The translations under genes and the position numbers were made by a program. Positions 25,301-33,493 of a stretch of DNA of 40,559 nucleotides are shown piece by piece. Position 1 is the stretch's first letter. Each line of letters begins with the position of its first letter. The notes under the pieces are model-generated. The model was not told the DNA's origin. It was given only the letters and a program-made list of their open reading frames with translations, and ran no database searches. Origin of the DNA: Aureococcus anophagefferens (taxonomy: Eukaryota; Sar; Pelagophyceae; Pelagomonadales; Pelagomonadaceae); contig NW_008705577.1 of the NCBI RefSeq assembly GCF_000186865.1, positions 545,957 to 586,515 of the forward strand. The letters are read 5' to 3'.

Positions 25301-25930
25301 CGCGCCGACGACGACGACGCGCGGCGGCGCGGCGGCCCCGCGCTCGGCGCGCTTCCGCGGCGCCGCGCGCGGCTCCGGCGCCGGCGCGGGCGGGCAGAAC
25401 GGCCGCGGCGCCGCGGGGCACTCGCGCGCGTAGGCCTCGTCGTCCGTGTCCGCGTCGAAGGGGTCCGCGCCCGGCGGCATGCGGCGCGGCGCGGCGGCGG
25501 GCGGCCGCGGGGGCGGGACGGGCCGCGGCTCGAGCGCCGTCGCGCGCGCGTCGGGAGCCGCGAGGCGCAGGGGGCAGTCGCGGTGGTTCGTGCGCTTGTG
25601 GCTCGTCGACCCGCACCGGCAGGCGTCGCCGTCGCCGTCCCGCGGCCGCTTCTTGTGCGAGTCCGGCGCTATCGTGCCCCGGAGCGGGCAGTCGCGGTGG
25701 CTCGTCCGCGAGTGGGTCGTGGACCCGCAGCGGCACGCCTTCGTCGCGCCGCCGTTGTGCGGGACGGCGCGCGGCGGCGGCAGGGCGGCGAAGGACGGCG
25801 CGAGCGGCGGCGGCGGCGGCAGCCGCGGCGGCGGCCGCCCCACGGTGCGCGGCGGCGGCAGCAGCGGCGCCGCAGTCCAGAGCGGCGCCGCCGGCGTCCA
25901 GAGCCGCGGCCGCCCGTCGCGGCCGTTCAT
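22333..25930 (-). CDS. LSD1/KDM1-like histone demethylase fused to an extended PHD finger
   Basis: Exons 25930-24155, 23954-23593, 23382-23040 and 22839-22333 give 995 aa. Two zinc-knuckle-like repeats (CRCGST-x-H-x5-H-x2-C) lie at about 66-81 and 104-119. The FAD amine-oxidase domain starts with VVVVGAGLAGLGCARELE (GxGxxG near 209). It carries LSD1-type blocks: LSLRHWDQDD, APLGVLK, GFGLLNK (K547, at the catalytic lysine), GSYSYLGVGS and FAGEATSREH. No LSD1 tower or SWIRM domain is seen. A C2HC finger (C459, C463, H476, C480) is inserted before the APLGVLK strand. The C-terminus is an ePHD: CALC, WIHDGC, KCAACGKPGATLGC, CRKSFHPRC, ending CLDH. LSD1 enzymes remove H3K4me1/2 methyl groups in the nucleus. 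Three of its introns are introner elements. Confidence 0.85.
22840..23031 (+). mobile_element. Introner element B2 (192 bp) in the demethylase gene
   Basis: Flanked by AACCAGAC at 22832-22839 and 23032-23039. The ends are CTGGGCAGGAAAAG and CTTTTCCCGCCCTG. The intron is 22840-23039 on the minus strand: its GT donor (GTCTGGTT) comes from the duplication and its acceptor is CTGCCCAG. Splicing joins VRVVDD to VWFDVEAA inside the ePHD. The core is on the plus strand, antisense to the gene. Confidence 0.9.
23384..23585 (+). mobile_element. Introner element A3 (about 202 bp, diverged) in the demethylase gene
   Basis: It shares the family A interior (GGTCCTGACCAAACTTC; CGGCTGATTTTTGGACGA), but its ends have drifted (CTGCGCGGAATTCGA, TTGATTCGCACGCGG). 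The flanks are not a clean direct repeat: CGCGAGC on the left and its reverse complement GCTCGCG on the right. On the minus strand the acceptor is GCGCAG before 23382. The donor is GC at 23592, giving GAGALASG-like continuity, or GT at 23580, giving 12 more in-frame bases. Confidence 0.8.
23955..24146 (-). mobile_element. Introner element B3 (192 bp) in the demethylase gene
   Basis: Flanked by GCGTCGAC at 23947-23954 and 24147-24154. The ends are CTGGGCAGGAAAAG and CTTTTCCTGCCCTG. The intron is 23955-24154, with a GT donor (GTCGAC) from the duplication and acceptor CTGCCCAG. Splicing gives DMEPA-VDAPVLVAL, the strand expected in LSD1-type enzymes. It is inverted relative to B2 in the same gene. 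Confidence 0.9.
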
Positions 25931-26026
25931 GGCGCCGCGCCGCGCAAGAAGCGAGGCGGTCGACGAGCTGCGCGTGCGTTCCGCGGCGTGGCGCTTTAGC
26001 GGTGCGAGCCTACACTCCGAGACCCC

Positions 26027-29000
26027 ATGCTTCCACGCTTCACCTCCGAATCCGCGAGTTTGCGCCACCTCGCTTGTTGCCTTTGGCCAGCGCCCGAGGG
26101 CTGCCCGGCCACTATGGCGTGCCCGTCGTCGACGTGCCGGCCGTCGCCGGACCAGCTGAACCTGCTGCGGCACCCGCGGTCCTTCGCCTTCGGCGGCGAG
26201 ATGTGGCGGCACCAGCGCCTCGCCGCGTCGCGGCGCAAGCGCGTGGCCTTTGGCCAGCGGCTCTACAACGTCAACGAGGCCATGGAGCAGGACGACGACG
26301 ACGACGTGTCGAACGAGGCGCCGCCGCGGGGCCTCGCCGCGAGCGCGAGCGCGCCGGGCCTGCTCCAGGGCGGGCCGGGCCCCGTCGCGCGGCGCCGCGC
26401 GACGCGGGGGTCGCGCGCGAAGAAGGGCGGCGGCGGCGCGCCGGGGTCGCGCGAGCGCGGCGGCGGCGGCAGCGGCATCGGCGCGCTCCAGTTCCGGGGC
26501 GCCTTCGAGGCGACGGACGCCGCCGGCGACTTCGACGAGAAGTTCTCCAAGCTCGCGAACACGCGGCTCCACTTCGGCGCGTCCATCGCGCTCCAGTCTC
26601 TGGTGACGAACGACGTCGTCACCGTCAAGAACTCGAGCGACGCCAAGGTCGACGGCACGGTCGTCGCGTCGCCCTGCGCCGACATCGAGGCGAGGGACGT
26701 GGCGCTCCTCAAGATGATCGAGATGGAGGACCCGGGCTCCTACAAAGGGGTCCGGTTTGGCGACGACGTCTGGCTCCAGATCTTCGGCGGCACGGGCGAG
26801 CCGTCGTGGAAGAACGGCTCCGTCGTCGGCGCCAAGGTCCACACGGCGACGAAGCTGCCGACCGTGCCCCTGGACCCGACGCAGGCCAAGTACCGCGTGG
26901 AGGCCGACGCGCCCGCGAGCCCCGCGAGCCACGGCTCGCCCGGCGGCTTCCCCGGCGCCGGCGGCGACCCCGGCAGCCCGACGCCCAACTCCCACGCCTC
27001 CGTCAAGCTCGGCGCGCCGACGCCCGTGCGCGCGACGCTGCCCAAGGGCAAGGACGACGCCGCGTGGTCCTTCCACGAGATGCGCATGCGCAACGTCGCC
27101 GCGCTCACGCTCGGCCGCTGGCGCATCATGCCCGCGACGGAGGAGCTCGCCAAGGCGGCGACCAAGCGCGGGGGCTACGTCTGCAACTTCGACCACGTCT
27201 ACCTCGAGCAGGACTTCTTCTACATGTGCCACGACGCGACGGCCGCGCCGCTCACGTTCCACCGGACGCCCGCCGAGGGCGAGTCGACGGCGGGCTACAA
27301 GGTCGAGCGCCGGGGCATCTGGAAGCTCCGCGTCGCCGAGGCGTCGACGAACCTGCGGGAGATGTCCAAGGGCGAGCAGCGGTCCGAGATGCTCATGGAC
27401 CGCGCGCGCAAGTGCCTCGCGCTCAGCGACGCGAACCGCTACGGCCGGCGGCGCTACCGCAGCGACACGGGCGAGGTCGAGCGGCCGGGCGCCGTCGTCG
27501 ACGCCGACGCCGACAGCCACATCTCCGGGGGCATCGGCTTCTCCACCGTGCTCCGGGAGAGCGTCTTCGACGGCGAGCGACAAGAGGAGGCGCACGCGCT
27601 CCGGCCGCACCGCGCGAAGGAGCGGCGGCCCCACGAGTACTTCCTGGACAAGTTCCCGCGCATCGGCCCCGGCGCCGAGCCCCCGGAGCGGCCGCCGAAG
27701 GTGTCCGGCGGCGGGTCCGTGTGCTCCGCGTCGCGCGCGTCGCGGCGCGGCCGCGGCCGCGACGGCGGCGACGCGGCCGCGACGGTGGCCGCGTCCCTCA
27801 GCAGCCGCGGCGGGTCGTCGTCGCAGCGGCGGCGCCTCGGGTCCCTGAGCACGGCGTTGTCGTCCATCACCTACGGCCCGGAGTGGCACGTGCCCAAGGC
27901 GGACCTGCTCATCAACCGGCAGACGACGACGTCGAAGATCCGCTTCCCGCCGCCGTCGCAGCGGAAGCGGCCCGCGGCGGCCTTCGACGCCGACGCCGCG
28001 GCGGCGGCCAAGGCGCGGGACCACGACGGCGCCACGGTCGTGTCCCAGCTGACCGCGGACACGCACGACGGTTTTCCCCGGTTCCGCGACTACGCGTCTT
28101 TGGACAACGTGTCCGAGACGCAGCAGCGCAAGAGCCGCCTCCTGGGCGCGGCGGCGTCCTGGTCCTACAGTCTGGGCGACGAGGACCGGACGGTGGCCGA
28201 GGTCGCGGCGAACGCGAACCTGTCCGCGCGGAACGCGATCCAGACGCTGAGCTCCGTCTGGTCCGACGCGGGGTCGCACCAGGGCAGCGACGGCGGCAGC
28301 CACGGCACGCACGGGAGCTCCCTCGCGGGCCACCGCCGCCGCCACCACCACCACCGCGGCGCCGGCGCGCCGCTCAGCGACGTGTCCGCGTCCGACGACG
28401 ACCACGAGTCGGGGCTCAGCGACCTCGAGGAGCCGGAGCACGCGGACATCCCGTCGCCCCACAAGCTCGCCATGCAGGACGACGAGGAGGAGGACACGGA
28501 GCGGCTGGCCCTCGAGGCCATCGACGCGTGGCACAAGAAGTGGACGCACCGCCTCTCCACGGACGGCCGGTCCGGCGGGCCCGTCGTCGACCGCCTCGAG
28601 GGCGAGGACGTCTTCCTCGCCCACAACATCGACTACCTCAAGCGGCGCCACCGCTTCAAGACCATGTTCGCGAAATTGCAGATCGACTCGTCCGCGGACC
28701 AGGTCATCTACGGGAAGAAGGCCAAGGCGAAGGACGGCGCGTCGAGGGACTTGCTCGAGGACCCGCCGGCGGACATGGCCGTCTTCGAGGAAGAAGAGTC
28801 CCTGGGCGCCTTCATGGGCGACGGCGCCCTGCTCAAGGAGATGACGCTGTCGACCCTGGGGTTGCTGCGGGACTCGGTAGCGAACAACCTCAACGCGGCC
28901 GTGCAGAAGCGGACGGAGGAGGCGGAGCTCGCGCGCGTCGCCTGCGAGGCCGCCGTGCTCGTCGTCACCTTCTCGGAGATGGTCGTCGCGCCGCGCATGC

Positions 29001-29353
29001 GCTTCGTCGCCGTGCGCCTCCGGGACCACCTGTTCGGCGCCGCGAACATGGCGCCCGACGACGCGTCCGACGTCGCGGACGAGGATTTGGCGTCGACGGT
29101 CTCCGCCGCCGCCGCGGGGGCGCTCTCCGTCGACGCCTTGCTCAAGCACGCGAAGAAGCTCCACAGCGAGATCATGCTCTTCTGCACCCACGTGGCCCGC
29201 GTCTACGCGCCCAAGGACGACAAGCGGCGGAAGACGCGCCGCGGCTCCTCGACGAAGCGCATGACGCGCCGCCAGTCCTCCGCCAAGGACGGGCCGGGCT
29301 CCGGCGCCTCGACGTCCTCCCGCACCTTCGACACGCACACCGCGTCCACGTAA
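26027..29353 (+). CDS. Large unknown protein, about 1108 aa
   Basis: A single open frame with ATGs at 26027 and 26114; the second (MACPSSTC) begins closer to conserved-looking sequence (LLRHPRSFAFGGEMWRHQR). From about residue 165 there are two beta-rich stretches: LHFGASIALQSLV through YKGVRFGDDVWLQIFGG, and YVCNFDHVYLEQDFFYMC through RRGIWKLRV. They resemble the beta-trefoil/MIR-like repeats seen in some stramenopile proteins, but I cannot confirm this. The middle is disordered (Ser/Gly/Arg), with a His tract. The C-terminal 250 residues are helical (EEAELARVACEAAVLVVTFSEM; LSVDALLKHAKKLHSEIMLF) with a basic tail. The protein is probably cytoskeletal or regulatory; no function is assigned. 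It is divergent from the demethylase gene (96 bp). Confidence 0.6.
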   Translation: MLPRFTSESASLRHLACCLWPAPEGCPATMACPSSTCRPSPDQLNLLRHPRSFAFGGEMWRHQRLAASRRKRVAFGQRLYNVNEAMEQDDDDDVSNEAPPRGLAASASAPGLLQGGPGPVARRRATRGSRAKKGGGGAPGSRERGGGGSGIGALQFRGAFEATDAAGDFDEKFSKLANTRLHFGASIALQSLVTNDVVTVKNSSDAKVDGTVVASPCADIEARDVALLKMIEMEDPGSYKGVRFGDDVWLQIFGGTGEPSWKNGSVVGAKVHTATKLPTVPLDPTQAKYRVEADAPASPASHGSPGGFPGAGGDPGSPTPNSHASVKLGAPTPVRATLPKGKDDAAWSFHEMRMRNVAALTLGRWRIMPATEELAKAATKRGGYVCNFDHVYLEQDFFYMCHDATAAPLTFHRTPAEGESTAGYKVERRGIWKLRVAEASTNLREMSKGEQRSEMLMDRARKCLALSDANRYGRRRYRSDTGEVERPGAVVDADADSHISGGIGFSTVLRESVFDGERQEEAHALRPHRAKERRPHEYFLDKFPRIGPGAEPPERPPKVSGGGSVCSASRASRRGRGRDGGDAAATVAASLSSRGGSSSQRRRLGSLSTALSSITYGPEWHVPKADLLINRQTTTSKIRFPPPSQRKRPAAAFDADAAAAAKARDHDGATVVSQLTADTHDGFPRFRDYASLDNVSETQQRKSRLLGAAASWSYSLGDEDRTVAEVAANANLSARNAIQTLSSVWSDAGSHQGSDGGSHGTHGSSLAGHRRRHHHHRGAGAPLSDVSASDDDHESGLSDLEEPEHADIPSPHKLAMQDDEEEDTERLALEAIDAWHKKWTHRLSTDGRSGGPVVDRLEGEDVFLAHNIDYLKRRHRFKTMFAKLQIDSSADQVIYGKKAKAKDGASRDLLEDPPADMAVFEEEESLGAFMGDGALLKEMTLSTLGLLRDSVANNLNAAVQKRTEEAELARVACEAAVLVVTFSEMVVAPRMRFVAVRLRDHLFGAANMAPDDASDVADEDLASTVSAAAAGALSVDALLKHAKKLHSEIMLFCTHVARVYAPKDDKRRKTRRGSSTKRMTRRQSSAKDGPGSGASTSSRTFDTHTAST

Positions 29354-29473
29354 GCGGCGTACTTCGATGGGTGGGTGCGCGGCGGCGAGGCCTCGAGATC
29401 GTTGGCCGGGAGGTCTCGTCGGCCGTGGGGGCCCAGAACGGCCAAGCCGGACAAAGGTAGCGGTCGGTACACG

Positions 29474-32341
29474 ATGGCGCCCAGCGCGACACCGGGTGGC
29501 TCGCCCGGCGCGTCGGCGTCGTCGACCTCGTCGCAGAGCGCCGCGCCGCCGTCGCCGCTCAAGGCGGCGCGGCGGCCGGCCCCGTTCTCGACGAGCTTCC
29601 TGAGCCTCGTGAGCGCGACGCTCGGCGGCCCGTCGGTGGACGAGTTCGGCGTCGGCGCGCGCGTCTGGGTGGCCCACGCCGACGGGTCCGCGACCTCCGC
29701 GACGGTGCTGGCGGCGCCGCAGCCGCGGTCCGGCCGGTGCGTCGTCCGCGAGGACGGCCGCGCGCCCGCGCAGTACCACGCGTCGCAGCTCTCCGCCGCG
29801 GCGCCGGCGCGCCGCGACGACCGCGCGGGCATCGGGGCGCTCGCCGAGGGCGACCGGTGCCTGCTGCGGTCCGCGTCCGAGGGCGACGCGCCGCAGCCGT
29901 GCGTCGTCGTGAGCCGGCCGAACGGCCAGGGCCGGTGCGTCGTCCGCGTCGCGCGGGGCTACGCCGGCGGCGCGGACCGCGCGTGCCGGCTCGTCCACGC
30001 GGGCCAGCTCGAGCTCGTCGACGGCTCCTTCCTCGACGACGTGTCGCGCGAGCTCGCGCCCGGTTTGCTCTTCGGCGAGTGCCGCGCGTACCCGGAAGCG
30101 GCCGCGAAGGACGCGGCGGACGCGACGGAGGACTGCAAGGAGGCGCCGCCGCCGAGGTACGCGCCGGCCGACGACCCGGACTACGGCCCATACTACCGCA
30201 TGCTCAAGGTCGGCGCGCCGCCCGCGGCGATCGCGCAGAAGATGGCGCGCGACGGCAGGGACGCGCGGCGCATCGAAGCGACGGAGCCCTTCTTCGTCGA
30301 GGGCTCCGGCGGGGCCCCGGCGGCGGCCGCGGGCGCCCCGGGCGGCTCCGTCGCCGCGCTCTTCGGCGGCGGCGGCGGCGGGCTGCCGGCGCCGAAGCGC
30401 GCGCCGAAGCGGCGGCTGACCGTGAAGCAGCTGCCGCTCGACTTCCACGCGGCGGTGGGCGAGGACTCGATCTGGGCCGACGTCCACGCGCTCAACGGCA
30501 TCGAGGTGCACCGGCCCGAGCTCGAGAAGCTCTTCGTCAAGGCCGCCGCGGACAAGAAGGACGCGCCGAAGGCGCGGAAGGCCGTCAAAAAAGTCAAGGA
30601 CGGCGCGCGCGTCGTCGTGTTGAATCCGAAGCGGTCGACGAACGTCGCCATCGCCCTCTCGGGCTCGAAGCTCACGGCGCTGGCACCCGCGGTCGTCGCG
30701 GCGGCTTTGGAGCGCCTCGACGCGGCCGCGTTCACGCGGACGCAGCTCGACGCGCTCGACGCGGCCGCGCCGCAGGCCGACGAGGTCGCGTCGTTGGAAA
30801 AGTGCGCCGCCGGCGACGACGACTTCGGGCGCTACGCCGAGGCGGAGCGCTTCATGTGCCGCGTGGCCCTGCCCATGGGGGCGCGGCTCTACGCGGACCG
30901 CGTCGCCGCGCTGCGGTACCGGGGCGGCTTCGACGACCGCGCGGCGGCGCTCCGCGGCGCCGCGTCCCGACTCCGCGCGGGCTGCGCGGAGGTCACGGCG
31001 TCGCCGAGCCTGAAGAAGCTCCTGACCTACGTGCTGCGCCTCTCCTCGGAGCTCGCGGACGCGAAGCGCTTCGAGTTCGGGAGCCCCGGCGGCGCGGGCG
31101 CCGACGGCGGCGACGACCGCGCGGGCGCCGCGGGCTTCAAGATGGCGAGCCTGCTCAAGCTCGCGGACACGAAGGCCTTCGACCGCGAGACGTCGGCCCT
31201 CGAGTACCTCGTGGGCCTCATGATGCGCAACGGCGACGACGACGCGCTGGCCTTTGCGGACGAGCTCCCCGGGCTGGCCGCGGCCGCGCGCGCGTCGCCG
31301 CGCCACGCGGCCCAGGAGCTCCAGAGCCTGAAATTCGGCCTCGCCAAGGTCGACGCGCTCCGGCGGAGCGGGGACGAACCGGCGGCGGACGGCCCGGAGG
31401 CGGCGGCGGAGGCGGCGGCGGCGGGCGCGCCGGCGCCGGCGGCGCTCGCGCGGCGGCCGTCGGCGGACGACGCGGCGGCGGCCGTCGCGCACTTCCACGA
31501 CATGGCGTCGAGCGTGCTCCGGGAGCTGGCGTTGGACGTCGAGGCCGCGGCCGAGGCCTTTCTCGACACGCTCGCCTACTTCCACGAGGACGGCGGGCAG
31601 ACGCCCGCGGAGTTCTTCAGCACCCTGGTCGCGTTCGCGGCGAAATTCGCCGAGGCGAAGCAGCGCCTCGCGCTCCGCGAGCGCGTCGACCGGCGCCGCG
31701 AGCGCGCCGAGGAGTCGCGCGTGTCGCGGAGCTCGACGATCCAGGAGAAGCTCCGGCGCCGCGCGTCCGCGCCCGCGCTCGCGCCGCCGGAGCCGGACCG
31801 GCCGCGGCCGCGGCCGCGCGCGGCGACGGCGAAGAAGCGCTGCTCGTCGGCGAACGCGCTCCACGCCGCGGCCATCGAGGCCATGCTCCTGAGCCGGCGC
31901 GCCGACACGCCGCCGCCCTTGCCGCCCGCGGCGCCGCTCTCGCCCATCGCGGCGTCGGACGTCGGCTCCGACGGAGGCGCGACGCCCAAGGGCCGGAAGA
32001 CCGTCGAGGCGCCCTTCTCCGAGGGCGCGGCCACGCCCTTCTCGGACTGCGCGGCGGCGCCCTTCTCCGAGGGCGCGGCCACGCCCTTCTCGGACTGCGC
32101 GGCGGCGACGCCCGTCGCCCCGGCGTCCGCGGACGCCGGCGCGACGCCCGTCGTCACGGCGTCGACGTCGAGCGGCGGCCCGGCGTCGCCGCTCGACGCG
32201 CCGGCGCCGGAGGACGTCGACACGCCGCCGCCGCCGCCGCCGCGGCTCGCGCCGCGGAGCAGCACGCACTCGGCCGTCGAGTCCGAGTTCTCCTGCGACG
32301 ACGAGGACCTCGCGGAGCTCCGGGACCTGGCGCTCTACTAA
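29474..32341 (+). CDS. Formin (FH2-domain actin nucleator)
   Basis: 955 aa from the ATG at 29474. The N-terminal part has two similar beta-rich units (VGARVWVAHADG through GRCVVRED; EGDRCLLRSASEG through GRCVVRVA) that look like SH3/Tudor-type barrels. DPDYGPYYRMLKVGAPP (about 235-250) resembles a short motif found in WASH-complex subunits and some formins. The FH2 domain runs from about 315 to 780: SIWADVHAL, RVVVLNPKRSTNVAIALS (the hallmark NPKRSxNVAI) and ETSALEYLV. A Pro-rich acidic tail contains two 16-residue repeats. Formins nucleate and elongate unbranched actin filaments at their barbed ends. There is no clear FH1 polyproline tract before FH2. The gene is convergent with the next one (10 bp). 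Confidence 0.83.
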   Translation: MAPSATPGGSPGASASSTSSQSAAPPSPLKAARRPAPFSTSFLSLVSATLGGPSVDEFGVGARVWVAHADGSATSATVLAAPQPRSGRCVVREDGRAPAQYHASQLSAAAPARRDDRAGIGALAEGDRCLLRSASEGDAPQPCVVVSRPNGQGRCVVRVARGYAGGADRACRLVHAGQLELVDGSFLDDVSRELAPGLLFGECRAYPEAAAKDAADATEDCKEAPPPRYAPADDPDYGPYYRMLKVGAPPAAIAQKMARDGRDARRIEATEPFFVEGSGGAPAAAAGAPGGSVAALFGGGGGGLPAPKRAPKRRLTVKQLPLDFHAAVGEDSIWADVHALNGIEVHRPELEKLFVKAAADKKDAPKARKAVKKVKDGARVVVLNPKRSTNVAIALSGSKLTALAPAVVAAALERLDAAAFTRTQLDALDAAAPQADEVASLEKCAAGDDDFGRYAEAERFMCRVALPMGARLYADRVAALRYRGGFDDRAAALRGAASRLRAGCAEVTASPSLKKLLTYVLRLSSELADAKRFEFGSPGGAGADGGDDRAGAAGFKMASLLKLADTKAFDRETSALEYLVGLMMRNGDDDALAFADELPGLAAAARASPRHAAQELQSLKFGLAKVDALRRSGDEPAADGPEAAAEAAAAGAPAPAALARRPSADDAAAAVAHFHDMASSVLRELALDVEAAAEAFLDTLAYFHEDGGQTPAEFFSTLVAFAAKFAEAKQRLALRERVDRRRERAEESRVSRSSTIQEKLRRRASAPALAPPEPDRPRPRPRAATAKKRCSSANALHAAAIEAMLLSRRADTPPPLPPAAPLSPIAASDVGSDGGATPKGRKTVEAPFSEGAATPFSDCAAAPFSEGAATPFSDCAAATPVAPASADAGATPVVTASTSSGGPASPLDAPAPEDVDTPPPPPPRLAPRSSTHSAVESEFSCDDEDLAELRDLALY
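32008..32103 (+). repeat. 48-bp exact tandem repeat (2 copies) in the formin tail
   Basis: Units at 32008-32055 and 32056-32103 encode APFSEGAATPFSDCAA twice. They are identical at DNA level, so the duplication is recent or the tract has been kept uniform. Confidence 0.85.
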
Positions 32342-32351
32342 GTCCGGCACG

Positions 32352-33287
32352 TTACGCCGCGCCCGCGAGCGCGGCGACCCAGGCCTCGTTCGACGGCGCC
32401 GCGGAGCCCGCGGCGACGGACACGGTGAACTCGCCGGGCCCGTCGAGCTGGAGCGCGGCGACGAGCGCCGCCGCCGCGGACGTGCGGGACGTGTCGTAGT
32501 CGCAGGGCTCGAAGTCCGTCGCCGTGAGCGCGAGCTGGACCGGGTTCGGCAGGCCGTAGGGGTCGCCGCGCGCCACCGCGGCGCCGAGGCCGAACTTGTC
32601 GTGGGCCATGACGGCCATGGCCTCCTGCAATTCGAAGAGCGTGTCGTAGTAGTACCTCGAGAGCCCGAAGTCGGGCACCTCCGCCGCGGCGCCGTACTCG
32701 CTCCGATCCTCGGGCTTCGCGTTCATGTTGCCCGGCCCGCCGCCCTTGAGCACGCCCGCGCGGACGATCGACAGGGGCACGGCGCCCGCGGCGTCGCGCA
32801 GCGCGGCCTCGGCGGGCGCGAGGTCCTTCGCGAAGAGCCCGCCGCCCTTCCCGCCGCCCATGGCGCTGAGCAGCGCGCAGTGCTTCACGTTCGCGGCCTG
32901 GTTGAAGATGGCCGCGGCGAAGGCCGGCGAGATGGGCCCGGACTTGGTGTCGCAGACGACGATGACGCCCTCGGCGCCCTCGAGCGCCTCGGCCAGCCCG
33001 TCGGTGCCGACGACGACGTCGACGCATCCCGCGTCCGCGGCGCCGCCGTCGGCGAGCCTCTCCGCGTACTCGCGCCCGTAGAGCAGCGCGCGCGCGTCGC
33101 GGAGCTGGTTCGCGCCGGCGGGCACGACGACGCTCGCCCGGAAGCCGGCCTTGGCCGCCAGCTTCGCCGCGATGAGCTTGACCTCCGAGGCGCCGGGACC
33201 CAGCGCGACGACGCCGGCGCCGGGCGACAAGGCATCGGCCGCGGTTGCTGCGGCGACGAGCAGCAGCAGCGATCGGCGCCATGGCAT
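32352..33287 (-). CDS. NAD(P)-binding Rossmann (NmrA/atypical SDR-like) protein with targeting peptide
   Basis: 311 aa from the ATG at 33287. MPWRRSLLLLVAAATAADALSPG is a signal-like leader. Two further ATGs in frame lie upstream, but this one puts the leader at the start. The body resembles NAD(P)-binding proteins of the NmrA/atypical SDR group: GAGVVALGPGASEVKLIAAKLAAK in place of the usual TGATG strand-turn, then EGVIVVCDTKSG, NVKHCALLSAMGGGKGGG, and LSIVRAGVLKGGG at the position of the usual R-(P/A)-x-x-(L/Y) strand. The glycine motif is imperfect (GPGASEV), so cofactor binding is uncertain. Algal homologues are often plastid proteins, and the leader would allow that. The substrate is unknown. 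Confidence 0.65.
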   Translation of the reverse strand: MPWRRSLLLLVAAATAADALSPGAGVVALGPGASEVKLIAAKLAAKAGFRASVVVPAGANQLRDARALLYGREYAERLADGGAADAGCVDVVVGTDGLAEALEGAEGVIVVCDTKSGPISPAFAAAIFNQAANVKHCALLSAMGGGKGGGLFAKDLAPAEAALRDAAGAVPLSIVRAGVLKGGGPGNMNAKPEDRSEYGAAAEVPDFGLSRYYYDTLFELQEAMAVMAHDKFGLGAAVARGDPYGLPNPVQLALTATDFEPCDYDTSRTSAAAALVAALQLDGPGEFTVSVAAGSAAPSNEAWVAALAGAA

Positions 33288-33493
33288 GCTGCGTCCACCG
33301 CACTTCCCTGCGCGGCCCATCACGCGATCCATCTCCTTCGAGTCAATCAGCGCTTCAAGTAAGACGCTCATTTTTGTTGACTCGACCATGCACCTGTTCC
33401 CGCAAGCTCCCGGCGCGTCGGGGGCCGGGAACAGATGCACGAGAAGGGAATTTTAAAAAGATTTAAAAAGAAAGGAAAGGGAAAGTAGGAGGC
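33288..33493. promoter_or_regulatory. Upstream region of the Rossmann gene with imperfect hairpin and AT-rich tract
   Basis: TGCACCTGTTCCCG (33389-33402) and CGGGAACAGATGCA (33426-33439) form a 13/14 inverted repeat around a GC-rich loop. Immediately beyond, 33440-33490 is a purine-rich, AT-rich tract with two TTTAAAAAGA words, very unlike the surrounding GC-rich DNA. The region lies 102-203 bp before the minus-strand ATG. Confidence 0.45.

Noticed and set aside
23975..32350. A minus-strand open frame of about 2790 codons running opposite the formin and the unknown protein and into the demethylase gene
   Set aside because: Only its last part (below 25930) coincides with the real demethylase exon; the rest is the antisense shadow of two plus-strand genes and is Arg/Ala-rich.
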